A model generated the notes under the pieces. It was not told the origin of the DNA. It did not search any database and saw only the letters and a program-made list of their open reading frames with translations. A stretch of DNA of 44,428 bases from an uncultured Verrucomicrobiota bacterium (lineage in GTDB: Bacteria; Verrucomicrobiota; Verrucomicrobiia; Limisphaerales; UBA9464): the NCBI GenBank assembly GCA_903821635.1, contig CAIJLV010000184.1:1-44428 (forward strand), in the 5' to 3' direction. This document shows positions 6,303-15,800 of this stretch, in pieces. Position 1 is the first letter of the stretch, and every line of letters begins with the position of its first letter. Position numbers and translations under genes: made by a program.

Positions 6303-7391
6303 TCACGGCTTGGCTCGGCGGTGACTTTCCTCGTAGTGCCGTTTGAGGAGGTCTTCGCCGTAATCATTCTGCGGATCGCGGAAGACGGAGTGGATGTGGT
6401 TGATCGGGCCAGTTTTCCGGCCGGGCGGAAGATTGTTGTCAAATTCGATCAACAGGGTCGGGCCGTGGATGCGGTAGTAATACGGCGCGGTGGGGCCGAT
6501 GGGCCCCGCCCACGCGAAATGGACCTTGTTCCAGCCGGAACGGTTGACCCGGTCCAGTTGCTGGAGGGCGAGGTCGGGGCGGTAGTTGCGGACGTATTCG
6601 TCCACCAACGTCAGCAGCAGCGTCTTCTGTTCGTCGCTCAGTTCAGAAAACGGCAACCCTTCGACTTTTGACAGTGACTTATCCCGGCCCGGCCCGGTGA
6701 TGACGTCGGCAGGCGCGTCGGCGCTGAGCAAAGCCTTCTTCCGCTGTTCCGGTTGGAGCGAACCCATCAGGGCGAGGCCCTTGTCGTCTTCGGCGCCCAG
6801 AACCCGCCAACCGGCGTGAATGCCCTCGCGCACTTCGTGGGGATCGGACCCCATGAAGGTCGGGCTCATCGCCACTTCCTGCCCGGCGAGGGTGAAATTC
6901 AGCGCGAGATGATGGCCATCCAACTGCCAACCCCAAGGGCGATCGGCCGACGGTTCACCGAGAAACGACAGCCAGTAAAAACGCAGACCAAACATCGGAT
7001 TGGGCGAGTTGGTCTGACCGGATAGGTGCAGGAGCACTTCGTCGAGCTGCATGATGCCGCTCGCCTTGAGGTAACCCTGGCTGCTGAGCCCCGCTTGGAT
7101 CAGGCGATGCGCCTTGACCCGTTGCGCCGCCGAAAGTTCCCCGAGGCTGAGGCCTTTTCGCGGGTGAATAGTATGCGGCAGATTGCTCCAATCCTTGCGC
7201 TCTGGGTCGTCCGACGGAAACACGGCCTGCTGGCGTTGTCCCGCCGACAACGACTCCAACAATTCGGTGGCGGTGGAGCGCATGCGCACTGCCGACGGCG
7301 CCGCCTCCATGGATTGCGCGCTGAGGTTGAGGGCGGCGAGCAGGCTTGCTCCGCCGAGGGCCAGGGCCCAGAGGATTCGGGTGGGGTTCAT
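6303..7391 (-). CDS. DUF3500 family secreted protein
   Basis: A protein of 362 residues with an N-terminal signal peptide (MNPTRILWALALGGASLLAA, then NLSAQS). The mature part matches my recollection of DUF3500: FYWLSFLGEPS, WGWQLDGHHLALNFT, MSPTFMGSDP and a C-terminal HFAWAGPIGPTAPYYYRIHGPTL region with HIHSVFRDPQNDYGED. The family is of unknown function and common in soil and freshwater bacteria. ATG 7391 was preferred to an upstream start at 7433 because it begins the signal peptide. It lies 38 bp downstream of the VOC gene on the same strand and is probably co-transcribed with it. Confidence 0.8.
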   Translation of the reverse strand: MNPTRILWALALGGASLLAALNLSAQSMEAAPSAVRMRSTATELLESLSAGQRQQAVFPSDDPERKDWSNLPHTIHPRKGLSLGELSAAQRVKAHRLIQAGLSSQGYLKASGIMQLDEVLLHLSGQTNSPNPMFGLRFYWLSFLGEPSADRPWGWQLDGHHLALNFTLAGQEVAMSPTFMGSDPHEVREGIHAGWRVLGAEDDKGLALMGSLQPEQRKKALLSADAPADVITGPGRDKSLSKVEGLPFSELSDEQKTLLLTLVDEYVRNYRPDLALQQLDRVNRSGWNKVHFAWAGPIGPTAPYYYRIHGPTLLIEFDNNLPPGRKTGPINHIHSVFRDPQNDYGEDLLKRHYEESHRRAKP

Positions 7392-7429
7392 GGGGCTTGA
7401 AGAGCGAGAGCGCAACGTCCGGGAGCGGT

Positions 7430-7954
7430 TCATTCCATCGGGCCGATGAGTTCAACGAAGGTGCCGTCAGGATCTTGCACGAGGACGAAGTGGGAACTGC
7501 CGCTCAAGGGCATGGGCGTTTCGCCGAGCAACTTGACGTGGTGCTCCTTGATCCGCGCGAGGAACGGCTTCAGCGACTTCACGTGGATGGTGATGTATTG
7601 CATGCCGGTGTCGTCCTGCAGGTGCTTTTGCGGCGGATGCCCGGCCGGCTTGCCGAAGCTCATGAGCTTCCAATCCGTGGCCGTCTTGCTGTCGCCGAGC
7701 TTCAAGACCGTGATGGTGACCGGCAGGCCGTCGGTCAGGCCGGTGCGTTTACCGGTCGCAGCATCCACTGAAAAGCCGCCGGCTTTCTTCATGCCGATGA
7801 CCTTGGTGTAGAATTCGACGGACTTCTCCACGTCGCTGACCACTACGCCGATGGAGATGGTCTCATTGGTAAACTCGTTGATTTGGGCCGCCGGACGGCT
7901 CCAAAACAGGGAAGTGGCGACGAGGGCGAAGAACAGACGCGGGAGCTTGATCAT
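7430..7954 (-). CDS. VOC (glyoxalase-like) family protein, exported
   Basis: A 174-residue protein with a signal peptide (MIKLPRLFFALVATSLFW..AAQ) followed by one vicinal-oxygen-chelate domain: TISIGVVVSDVEKSVEFYTKVIGM near the start, MQYITIHVKSLKPFLARIKEH in the middle and FVLVQDPDGTFVELIGP at the end, where the Glu is a typical metal ligand. The substrate is unknown; periplasmic VOC proteins are less common than cytoplasmic ones. ATG 7954 fits the signal peptide; the frame is open to 8098. First gene of a likely two-gene unit with the DUF3500 gene. Confidence 0.8.
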   Translation of the reverse strand: MIKLPRLFFALVATSLFWSRPAAQINEFTNETISIGVVVSDVEKSVEFYTKVIGMKKAGGFSVDAATGKRTGLTDGLPVTITVLKLGDSKTATDWKLMSFGKPAGHPPQKHLQDDTGMQYITIHVKSLKPFLARIKEHHVKLLGETPMPLSGSSHFVLVQDPDGTFVELIGPME

Positions 7955-8096
7955 GGCGAGGGAAAAGGCTGCGCGATCCCAAGGTTGGCGGCGAATGGAA
8001 AAATCACGTCGGAAGACACCGGCGGGAGCGGCGACTTTCCAGCCGCCACTCCGAACCGGAATTGCCCCGGCCCCTACACCCGCTAACTCTCCCGCC

Positions 8097-8699
8097 ATGG
8101 AACTCGACCTCGTCGGCGCCCACGCCCATCGCGCCTATCCGATCCTCGTTTCGCTTGTCACGCCCCGGCCGATTGCCTGGGTCACCACGGTCGGGCTGGA
8201 CGACGTGGTCAACGCCGCGCCCTTCAGCTTCTTCAACGTGCTCGGGGCAGAACCGCCCATCGTCGGCTTCAGCCCGGCCGACCGCGACGACGGCACGCCG
8301 AAGGACACCGCGCGCAACATCCGGCTGAACCACGAGTTCGTCGTGAACCGGGTGGATGAAGGGGTCGCAGAGGAGATGAACCGGACCGCCGCCGCGTTGC
8401 CCTACGGCGTCAGTGAGCTGGCCGGGCTCGGTCTGACCACGCTGCCGGCCAGCTTCGTGAAGCCGCCGCGGATCGCCGAGGCGCCGGCCAGCTTCGAATG
8501 CCAGGAGTGGGGCACGCTTCAGATCGGCGACAACCGCCTCGTCATCGGCCTAGTGAAGCGCGCGCATGTCCGTGACGAACTGATTGATCCCGCGACCCTG
8601 CGTGTCCGCGCGGACCTTCTGAAGACCGTCGGCCGCATGGCCGCCCCGCACTGGTATTGCCGCACCGTGGACCGCTTCGAGATGGTCCGGCCGGCCTAG
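8097..8699 (+). CDS. flavin reductase family protein (FMN-binding split barrel)
   Basis: A 200-residue protein of the flavin-reductase-like FMN-binding family. Visible motifs: YPILVSLVTPRPIAWVTT at the start, NAAPFSFFNVLGAEPPIVGFSP (flavin-binding loop), KDTARNIRLNHEFVVN and FECQEWGTLQIGDNRLVIG. Such proteins bind FMN and act as flavin reductases or as uncharacterised oxidoreductases. ATG 8097 opens the conserved region; the longer frame from 7851 overlaps the divergent VOC gene and is rejected. A 142-bp gap to that gene must hold both promoters. Confidence 0.85.
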   Translation: MELDLVGAHAHRAYPILVSLVTPRPIAWVTTVGLDDVVNAAPFSFFNVLGAEPPIVGFSPADRDDGTPKDTARNIRLNHEFVVNRVDEGVAEEMNRTAAALPYGVSELAGLGLTTLPASFVKPPRIAEAPASFECQEWGTLQIGDNRLVIGLVKRAHVRDELIDPATLRVRADLLKTVGRMAAPHWYCRTVDRFEMVRPA

Positions 8700-8729
8700 T
8701 CCTGCTGCCCGCCGTCTCCCGGAAGGGTG

Positions 8730-10904
8730 TTATGGATCCGCCGGAATCAGGCGATAGTAGTTCTCCCCGCCCGTTGACTCCTCGTCGGTGAACTCAACGC
8801 CGCCCTCTTCGAGCACTCCGTTGGTGAGGTCCACCCAGGCCGACAGGTTGGCCGACCGCTGAAGGACCACGGCCTGTCCGCCAGGCCCGCTGAGGAACAG
8901 CCGGAACCCCTCGGGAGCGAAGCCCAGGGCTGTGAGCTGAAGCGCCGGATCCACCACCTGATTCTCGGTGCCAAAGACTTCGATCCGGTAATTGACCACC
9001 GCACCGGCGTTACCGGCCTGGGTGTCCCGGATGCGCAGCCGCCAGTCGCCGCGGGTGCTCTCCCCCCAGTGAAAGACGGAACTGAACCGATGGGTAAGGT
9101 TGGGGCTCGGATCGTTGTGCGGCACGAACAGGTGGCTGACGGTTCCGCCGGGAGAAATAAGGTCAACCGCCAGTTCGCCGCGGGCGGGGTGGGAGAGTTC
9201 AAGCGTCAGCATGACATGCTCCGTCCGAAGGCTCTTGCTCAGACTGAGAGTGCGTTCGAAGGCTCCGCCGCCATCAGGAATGGGCGGAAGGTCGTCGGTC
9301 AGTTTGACGGCGGAGTCGTTCAGGCGGGCGCCCAGGTTTTTCCAGCCCTGGGCGAGCTGCGTGGCCGCGGCGGCGTCAATTCGGCCCGCGCCGAACTCAT
9401 GGTTGAACCGCAGCCCGGCGGTGTTGGTGAACCAGCCAGGGCTGCCGGGCTCCGTCTTCGCGGCGGAACGGATCAAAACCTCCTGCACGTCACGCCAGCC
9501 GAGGTTCGGGTTCGTTTGCAGGACCAAGGCCACGACGCCGGAAACCAGCGGGGCGGCGGATGAGGTGCCGTTGAAGGTGCCCGTGTAGTCCACGTCCTGG
9601 ATATCGGCTTCCACGTCCTGCCGGTTGTATCCCCGATCCCCCAAGAGGTCGGTGGTGAAGGAACCCGGGGTCCGGGTGTTGTCATTGCCGGAAGGCGCGG
9701 AAACGATCAGGCAGGCTCCCGGTTCGCTGTAATCGGCCCGCGTGCCCAGGTCGGTCAGGGCGCCGACGGCGATGGTGCCGGGATGGTTGGCGGAGCCGTC
9801 ATTGTTCGCGTTGTCGCCTTCGTTGCCGCCATTGCCGGCGGACCACACGTAGATCGTGCCCCTGCCGCCGCGCCCCTGGGCGAGTCCGGCTTCGAGGGCG
9901 GCGGCCAGCAACGGTCCCGGTGCGGCGATCGTCTTGCCGTCGTCCTCGGCGCCCCAAGAATTGTTGCTGACCTGCACTAGGTCCAGCCGGTGGGCAATGG
10001 CCTTGGCCTCCTGGTCATCCCCCGCGTTGCCGCCGATCAGCCGGATGGGCACCAGGCCTGCCCCGTAGGCGGCGCCTGCGACCCCGATACCGTTGTTGCC
10101 GGTGGCGGCCGCCACGCCAGCCACCGCGGTCCCGTGGGAATCTGCCGCCGGTTCGCCTTTCTCGTTGGTTCCTTCGGGGCCTTCGGGCTCGGGCGAGGCG
10201 TCGTTGTCCCGATAATCAAATCCGGCGTTGGCAATGATCCGAGCAGCTAGGTCGGGATGGGCCGACTCCACGCCGTCATCCACCACGGAGACCACCACGC
10301 CGCCGCCGGTTCGGCCGGACTCCCAGGCGGGCACCACGTTGGCATCGGCCCCCGCGGTGCCGCCGGACTGTCCGGTATTGCGCAGCGTCCACTGCTGCGA
10401 AAACAGCGGATCATTCGGCAGGGCCCTGCCCTGAAGCCGGCGGTCAAGGATCACTTGGGCGCGCAGGACCTCGGGTTGCCGTTGCAGCTGGGCCGCAAGG
10501 GCGAGTCCGGAAGATTCCGCCGCACGGAAGACCGCCAAGCGGTGGTTGAAGGCCAGCGTTTCGACGTCGGCCGCGCCGAGCCGCACGGCCAACTGAGCCG
10601 CATCCACGCCCGGCCGCAATTCCGCCGAAACCCGCCGGGTGAGAATCCGACGGTTGCCAAGCGTCCGGGGCTGGCCTTCCGGATAGAGCACCACCTGCAA
10701 CTGGGACTGGGCGGGCAGTGCGGTCCGGGCCACGCCCCGTTCATCGAGTCGGACAATACGGTCCAGGCCGGGGCCGGACAGGTGCACCTCGTCGGTGGCG
10801 ATGACGAAAACCTGCGGGGCGTCGCCGTCTTGGAGTCGGAGGGTCTCCTGGGCCGAGGCAGAAAGAGCCAAGGCTGCCGTGACGGCCAAGTGGGGGATTC
10901 GCAC
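8730..10904 (-). CDS. secreted subtilisin/kexin-like serine protease with P domain
   Basis: A peptidase S8 protein of 724 residues. Layout: signal peptide (MRIPHLAVTAALALSASA), propeptide to about residue 160, catalytic domain about 165-520, then a P/proprotein-convertase domain (TLELSHPARGELAVDLISP through VNYRIEVFG). The last 70 residues (LQRSANLSAWVDLTNG ... ENYYRL) resemble tails on exported verrucomicrobial proteins. The triad is Asp209 or Asp210 in VVDDG, His257 in DSHGT and Ser448 in NGTSSAAP, with the oxyanion Asn in SAGNGG. I chose GTG 10904 because it begins the signal peptide; the frame is open to 11087 but that would overlap the divergent rapA. The S8 plus P-domain layout is that of kexin/furin-like proteases. 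Confidence 0.87.
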   Translation of the reverse strand: MRIPHLAVTAALALSASAQETLRLQDGDAPQVFVIATDEVHLSGPGLDRIVRLDERGVARTALPAQSQLQVVLYPEGQPRTLGNRRILTRRVSAELRPGVDAAQLAVRLGAADVETLAFNHRLAVFRAAESSGLALAAQLQRQPEVLRAQVILDRRLQGRALPNDPLFSQQWTLRNTGQSGGTAGADANVVPAWESGRTGGGVVVSVVDDGVESAHPDLAARIIANAGFDYRDNDASPEPEGPEGTNEKGEPAADSHGTAVAGVAAATGNNGIGVAGAAYGAGLVPIRLIGGNAGDDQEAKAIAHRLDLVQVSNNSWGAEDDGKTIAAPGPLLAAALEAGLAQGRGGRGTIYVWSAGNGGNEGDNANNDGSANHPGTIAVGALTDLGTRADYSEPGACLIVSAPSGNDNTRTPGSFTTDLLGDRGYNRQDVEADIQDVDYTGTFNGTSSAAPLVSGVVALVLQTNPNLGWRDVQEVLIRSAAKTEPGSPGWFTNTAGLRFNHEFGAGRIDAAAATQLAQGWKNLGARLNDSAVKLTDDLPPIPDGGGAFERTLSLSKSLRTEHVMLTLELSHPARGELAVDLISPGGTVSHLFVPHNDPSPNLTHRFSSVFHWGESTRGDWRLRIRDTQAGNAGAVVNYRIEVFGTENQVVDPALQLTALGFAPEGFRLFLSGPGGQAVVLQRSANLSAWVDLTNGVLEEGGVEFTDEESTGGENYYRLIPADP

Positions 10905-11016
10905 GCGCGTGAATTTGCGCGTTCCGCAGCCTCGGTCAAGAATCGATTGCGACGGCCGCCGCCTCCAAGCTTGTTGCGCCCGCCGTCGCGGCGGAAACTG
11001 CGGCTTCAACAACGAC

Positions 11017-13860
11017 ATGTCCGCCTTGTTCCATCCCGGCCAACGCTGGGTCAGCGAAACCGAGCCCGAACTGGGCCTCGGCTCCATCCGTCACGTCACC
11101 CCCCGCACGGTCGCAGTCGGCTTCGGGGCGAGCCACGAGACCCGGGAATATTCGCTCGAAAACGCCCCGCTGCGCCGGGTGAGGTTTCAACCCGGGGACC
11201 GCCTGCTGCTGCGGGACGGCACGACCTTGGCCGTGGACGCTGTGGTGGATCGCAGGGCCCTGATTTTTTACCGCGGCGACGGGCGCGAAGTGGGCGAAAT
11301 GGAGCTGAGTGACACCCTCAGTTTCAATAAACCCGAGCAACGCCTCTACGCCGGCCAAGTGGACGAACCCGCCCTCTTCAACCTACGCGTGGCCGCGTTG
11401 CGGAATCAGCATCGCCGGCGCAAGTCGAAGGTGCGGGGCTTTGTGGGGGGCCGGATTGACCTGATTCCGCACCAGCTCTGCATCGCCGCCGAAGTCGCTG
11501 GCCGACTGTTGCCGCGCGTGCTGCTCGCGGACGAAGTTGGGCTCGGTAAAACCATCGAAGCCTGCCTGATCGTGCATCGGCTGATCCTCACGGGCCGGGC
11601 GCAGCGCGTGCTAATTCTGGTGCCCGATTCGCTAGTGCATCAGTGGTTCGTGGAACTGCTGCGCCGATTCAACCTGTGGTTTCACATCTTCGACGAAGAA
11701 CGCTGCGCCGCCATCGAAGGCGGCGGCGCAGAAACCAACCCCTTTCTCGACGATCAGTTGGTGCTGGCGAGCTTGGCGCTGTTCACCGGCAATGAGCGCC
11801 GCCGGCAGCAAGCCCAAGCGGCCGGTTGGGACATGCTCGTAGTGGATGAAGCGCATCACCTCGGCTGGACGCCGGACTCCGTGAGCCCCGAATACGCGGT
11901 AGTGGAAGCCCTCGGCCAACAAACGGCGGGCCTGCTGTTGCTCACCGCGACGCCGGAGCAACTGGGCATGGCCAGTCACTTCGCGCGGCTGCGCTTGCTC
12001 GATCCGGACCGCTTCTACGAACTGGCCGAATTCATCCACGAAGCCGAGAGCTACCGCGACATCGCCCGACTGGCGGACAAACTCCTGAACCCGCAACCGC
12101 TCACCGCCGCGGAAGTGGGAACACTGGCCCAAATTCTCGCGGAACCGGAAACCAGCCTGCGGCCGAAACTGGCGAAGCTCGCTGACGACCAAGTTCGCGC
12201 GGGCCTGCTGAATTCGCTGCTCGATCAGCACGGCACCGGCCGGGTCATGTTTCGCAACACCCGCGCGACGATCAGCGGGTTTCCCCGCCGGCTAGCCCAC
12301 CTGTGTCCGCTCGACGAAGACGCGGACAACGTGGAGCTGTTTGAGCGGTTGACCGAGGAGTTTTCGGCGGACACCGACGCGAGCTTGGCTCCGCATTTCG
12401 AGCCGGATTTTTCGGCCGATCCGCGGGTGCACTGGTTGGTGGAATTGTTGCGCTCCCTCGGCGACGACAAAGTGCTGCTGATTTGCCGGACCCGCGCCAA
12501 GGCGGAGACGCTGGAAGCCGCACTCCGCGTGTGGATCAACGTCAAGCTGGCGGTCTTTCACGAGGGACTTTCGCTGGTGCAACGCGATCGCCATGCCGCG
12601 TGGTTTGCCGAAGCGGACGGCGCGCGGCTGCTGATCTGTTCCGAGATTGGGAGTGAAGGGCGCAACTTCCAGTTTGCCCACCACCTCGTGTTGTTTGACC
12701 TGCCGCTTGATCCCGAATTGCTGGAGCAACGCATCGGCCGGCTCGACCGTATCGGGCAGACTTCCGAGATCCAACTGCACCTGCCATTTGTCGTCGGCAG
12801 CGCGCAGGAGGTGCTCGTGCGGTGGTATCACGCCGGGTTGAACTCGTTCGAAAAGAACCTCCAAGGCGGCCGCGCGTTGCTGGAGCAGTTCGGCGCCCGG
12901 ATCACCGACCTCGCCCACGAATTCCACGAGCGGGCCGGCGCTGCCCGGCCGGAACTCGAGCGCTTGATCGGCGAGACCCGCGTCGCCCGCCAGGAACTCA
13001 CCACCCGGCTCGAACAGGGCCGCGACCGGTTGTTGGAACTGAATTCCTTCCGGCCCCAGATCGCCGCGCAAATCGTGCAGGAGATTCAAAAACAGGATGC
13101 GGACCCGACGCTCGACCAATTCCTCGTCGCGGTGTTCGACCACTTCGGGATTCACGTCGAGGAACTCGCCCCCCGCACCTACCAACTCGGTTCCGCCGGG
13201 GTGTTTGCCGACTCGTTTCCCGGCTTGCCCACGGAGGGGTTGACGGTGACCAGCGACCGCACCCGAGCGCTGTCGCGCGAAGACGTGCAGTTCCTTACTT
13301 GGGATCACCCGCTCGTCACCGGGGCGCTGGACCTCATTCTCGGCAGCGACCAGGGCAACAGCAGCTTCGGCATCTGGCCGGACAGCCGCGGTGCCGGCCT
13401 TTATTTGGAAGCGATTTTCCTGCTTGAATGCGTCGCTCCGCCCGCGCTGCACGTGGATCGCTTCCTCCCGCCCACGCCGTTGCGCGTGCTGGTGGATTCC
13501 GAGGGCAACGACGCCAGCGCGGTCGTCGACCGCGAAACGCTCGCCCGCCAACTCCGCCCCGGCGACGCCTATCCGCACGTCAGCCGCCGCGAAGTCCGTG
13601 AGGAACTGCTGCCCGCGCTACTGACGCAGGCGGAGGCCATCGTGCAGCGGCATATGCCCACGCTGATCACCCAAGCCCGCCGGGAGATGACCGCCCAACT
13701 GGACGCCGAAATTGCCCGCCTGCGGGAACTCGAAAAAGTAAACCCGAGCGTGCGCCCCGAAGAAATCGAACACCTCGTCGAACAAAAACGGGCGCTCGAA
13801 CAGCACTTGGACGCCGCCCGCCCCCGCCTCGACGCCATCCGCTTGATCCACCGGGGGTAA
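11017..13860 (+). CDS. rapA: RapA-like SWI2/SNF2 ATPase (RNA polymerase recycling)
   Basis: A 947-residue protein close in length and order to E. coli RapA (968), which remodels stalled RNA polymerase. The N-terminal Tudor-like part begins HPGQRWVSETEPELGLG, much as RapA does. Further features: IPHQL before the ATPase; Walker A ADEVGLGKT (171-179); DEAH (277-280); TATP (310-313); and a helicase C domain with ICSEIGSEGRNFQFAHH and RIGRLDRIGQ. A long C-terminal region is rich in charged helices. The open frame starts at 10795, but ATG 11017 aligns with the family N-terminus. It is divergent from the protease gene with 112 bp between. Confidence 0.92.
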   Translation: MSALFHPGQRWVSETEPELGLGSIRHVTPRTVAVGFGASHETREYSLENAPLRRVRFQPGDRLLLRDGTTLAVDAVVDRRALIFYRGDGREVGEMELSDTLSFNKPEQRLYAGQVDEPALFNLRVAALRNQHRRRKSKVRGFVGGRIDLIPHQLCIAAEVAGRLLPRVLLADEVGLGKTIEACLIVHRLILTGRAQRVLILVPDSLVHQWFVELLRRFNLWFHIFDEERCAAIEGGGAETNPFLDDQLVLASLALFTGNERRRQQAQAAGWDMLVVDEAHHLGWTPDSVSPEYAVVEALGQQTAGLLLLTATPEQLGMASHFARLRLLDPDRFYELAEFIHEAESYRDIARLADKLLNPQPLTAAEVGTLAQILAEPETSLRPKLAKLADDQVRAGLLNSLLDQHGTGRVMFRNTRATISGFPRRLAHLCPLDEDADNVELFERLTEEFSADTDASLAPHFEPDFSADPRVHWLVELLRSLGDDKVLLICRTRAKAETLEAALRVWINVKLAVFHEGLSLVQRDRHAAWFAEADGARLLICSEIGSEGRNFQFAHHLVLFDLPLDPELLEQRIGRLDRIGQTSEIQLHLPFVVGSAQEVLVRWYHAGLNSFEKNLQGGRALLEQFGARITDLAHEFHERAGAARPELERLIGETRVARQELTTRLEQGRDRLLELNSFRPQIAAQIVQEIQKQDADPTLDQFLVAVFDHFGIHVEELAPRTYQLGSAGVFADSFPGLPTEGLTVTSDRTRALSREDVQFLTWDHPLVTGALDLILGSDQGNSSFGIWPDSRGAGLYLEAIFLLECVAPPALHVDRFLPPTPLRVLVDSEGNDASAVVDRETLARQLRPGDAYPHVSRREVREELLPALLTQAEAIVQRHMPTLITQARREMTAQLDAEIARLRELEKVNPSVRPEEIEHLVEQKRALEQHLDAARPRLDAIRLIHRG

Positions 13861-13875
13861 CCGCGGGACCGCGGT
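13860..13875. terminator. short palindrome between convergent genes
   Basis: ACCGCG (13860-13865) pairs with CGCGGT (13870-13875) around GGAC, right at the 17-bp junction of the converging rapA and pseudouridine synthase genes. It may serve both directions, but there is no T-run. Confidence 0.3.
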
Positions 13876-13877
13876 AG

Positions 13878-14597
13878 TCAGGGGAGCGGACCGGAAAAAT
13901 CCGTGAACCACGGTTCCGGCGGCGAACTAAACTCCCGCTCCTGGGCGCCCCAGGGCAGCCACAACCGGCCGGCGTGCAGGGCTTGCCACGGCAGGATGAG
14001 TTGGGCGTCCTGCTCCGGCGTGAGTCGACGCTCGACGAAGGCCAAGTAAAGCTGTTCGTCGGCGCCGTAGATCTTATCCCCCACCAGCGGGTGCTCCACG
14101 TGGGCGAGATGAATCCGGATTTGATGCTTTCGCCCCGTATCCAGCCGCACCCGCAGCAGCGTGAAGACGCCCTCGGGCCGCGCAAAACTGCGCACCTTCC
14201 ACCAGCGGGTGCGGGCTTTGGCGCCGTCGGGCCGCACGCAGTCCTTGATCGCCACCACGCTGGCCTCGTCCTTGCCGAGCGGGGCGTTGATCAAACCCTC
14301 GTTCGCCGCCAGTTCGCCACGGACGATAGCGAGGTATTCCTTGGCGACGAACCCGCCCTCCCAGAGCCGGCGCAGTTCGAGGGCCGCCTCGGCGGTCTTG
14401 CCAAACACCATCACGCCGCTGGTTTCGCGGTCGAGGCGATGCACCATCTGGGGTTCGCTGGTGGCTTGGAGGTAAAGCCGCACTCGACTGATCAAACTGG
14501 AGTATTCGTCGCCTTTGGTCGGATGGCAGACGAGGCCCGCCGGCTTGTGCAGCACGAGGAGGTCGGCATCTTCGTAAAGGACAGGAAACAACGTCAC
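13878..14597 (-). CDS. RluA-family pseudouridine synthase
   Basis: Isomerises uridine to pseudouridine in rRNA or tRNA. About 239 residues, without the N-terminal S4 domain found in RluC/RluD. The catalytic Asp lies in HRLDRETSG (Asp56 from this start). Also visible: LLVLHKPAGLVCHP near the start, GFVAKEYLAIVRGEL, and the conserved TGRKHQIRIHLAHVEHPLVGDKIYG. I prefer GTG 14597 (MTLFPVLYEDADLL); GTG 14639 would add 14 residues from an AT-rich stretch that looks intergenic. Which uridine it modifies cannot be told. It is divergent from the DUF6580 gene. Confidence 0.85.
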   Translation of the reverse strand: MTLFPVLYEDADLLVLHKPAGLVCHPTKGDEYSSLISRVRLYLQATSEPQMVHRLDRETSGVMVFGKTAEAALELRRLWEGGFVAKEYLAIVRGELAANEGLINAPLGKDEASVVAIKDCVRPDGAKARTRWWKVRSFARPEGVFTLLRVRLDTGRKHQIRIHLAHVEHPLVGDKIYGADEQLYLAFVERRLTPEQDAQLILPWQALHAGRLWLPWGAQEREFSSPPEPWFTDFSGPLP

Positions 14598-14659
14598 GGG
14601 CTGCGCATTGCGTTTTGAAAATTGGCAATTAGCAATCACCGGTTAACGTCGGCCCGCCC

Positions 14660-15301
14660 GTGAAGGAAAGATTGCATCAACTGCTGCCGTGGCTATTCGC
14701 GCTTGTCGTGGCGCTGTCGCGCTGGCCGGGGCTGTTGCCGCCGAATTTCAGCCTCGTTTACGCACTGATGTTCTGCGCCGGGGTGTTCTTTTCCGGCCGC
14801 CGTGGGCTGACTCTGCCGCTGAGTGCCTTGCTGGTGACGGACTTGGCGCTCAACTGCTTCTACCAGTTCGGGGGCGGTTACGAGGTCTTCACGCTCGCGG
14901 GTCTGGGTTACTTGGCTTGCAACTACGCGGGCTACTTCGTGCTCTTCTGGCTGGGCCGCCGCTTTCGCCCCCAGTCGCCGCTGCTGGGCCTGCTCGGGGG
15001 CGGCTTGCTGGGTGCCCTGCTCTTCTATCTGGTCACCAACACCGCCGCCTGGCTGCTGAACCCATTCCACAATCCCGAGTATACGAAGACGCTCACCGGC
15101 TGGATCATTGCGCTCACCAAAGGCGTGGGCGGCTATCCAGAAACTTGGGAATTCTTCCGCAACACCCTGCTCAGCGGCGGCCTTTTCACCGTCCTCTTCG
15201 GCGCGGCTTGGAAGGCGACCACCGCCGAGTCCCCGCAGGAAAAGGGCGAAACCGCCCCCGAAGCCGACGGCGAACCGGAGCCGGAAGAAGTTAAAGCCTG
15301 A
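14660..15301 (+). CDS. DUF6580-like membrane protein
   Basis: A 213-residue integral membrane protein with five or six hydrophobic segments: about 8-22 (LLPWLFALVVALSRW), 30-45, 55-68, 80-100, 108-130 and 168-183. An acidic tail PQEKGETAPEADGEPEPEE follows. Short phrases such as FSLVYALMFCAGVFF, LTLPLSALLVTDL and YPETWEFFRNTLLSGGLFT recall the DUF6580 family, whose fold resembles small-molecule transporter S components. Function unknown. GTG start at 14660. The phosphoesterase gene follows after 37 bp on the same strand. Confidence 0.7.
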   Translation: MKERLHQLLPWLFALVVALSRWPGLLPPNFSLVYALMFCAGVFFSGRRGLTLPLSALLVTDLALNCFYQFGGGYEVFTLAGLGYLACNYAGYFVLFWLGRRFRPQSPLLGLLGGGLLGALLFYLVTNTAAWLLNPFHNPEYTKTLTGWIIALTKGVGGYPETWEFFRNTLLSGGLFTVLFGAAWKATTAESPQEKGETAPEADGEPEPEEVKA

Positions 15302-15338
15302 CTTGGCGGCGGCGGCGAGTTCGTCGTTTCCTTCGCCC

Positions 15339-15800
15339 GTGACGATCGGTCTCATCAGCGACACCCACGGTTTCCTCGATCCCAAGGTCGCCCGGCTCTT
15401 CGCCGGCGTGACCCACATCCTCCACGCCGGCGACATCGGCGGCTGGCACATTGTGCCGGAGCTCGAACAAATCGCCCCGGTCACCGCTGTGCTGGGAAAC
15501 AACGACCCAGACCTCGCCGGGCGCGAAACCGAGGTCATCGAGCTCGGCGGCCTGAAGTTCCTCGTTCACCACATTGTCTCGCCCGACCACCCCGGCTCGG
15601 CCCTGCGCGAACGTTTGGAAGGCGCCCAACCTGACCTCGTGATCTTCGGCCACACCCACCAAGCCTACTCGGAGAAGCGCGGCCCTCGCTGGTTTGTGAA
15701 CCCCGGCTATGCCGGCAAACCGCGGTTCACCCTGCGCCGCTCGGTCGCTCTCCTCGAGCTCGGCTCCGGCGAACCGACGCTGCGGTTCATCGATTTGTAA
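15339..15800 (+). CDS. YfcE/MJ0936-like metallophosphoesterase
   Basis: A compact calcineurin-like phosphoesterase of 153 residues. All metal-binding motifs are present: ISDTHG (6-11), HAGDIG, GNND, HH in VHHIV, and GHTH followed by VNPGYAGKPR. Family members hydrolyse phosphodiesters with Mn-type metal pairs; the physiological substrate is usually unknown. GTG 15339 (MTIGLISDTHG) was chosen because the open frame from 15108 runs through the DUF6580 gene in another frame. Confidence 0.88.
   Translation: MTIGLISDTHGFLDPKVARLFAGVTHILHAGDIGGWHIVPELEQIAPVTAVLGNNDPDLAGRETEVIELGGLKFLVHHIVSPDHPGSALRERLEGAQPDLVIFGHTHQAYSEKRGPRWFVNPGYAGKPRFTLRRSVALLELGSGEPTLRFIDL

Noticed and set aside
10795..11016. 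N-terminal extension of the RapA-like protein
   Set aside because: The extra 74 residues overlap the signal peptide region of the divergent protease gene and are not like RapA; ATG 11017 matches the family start.
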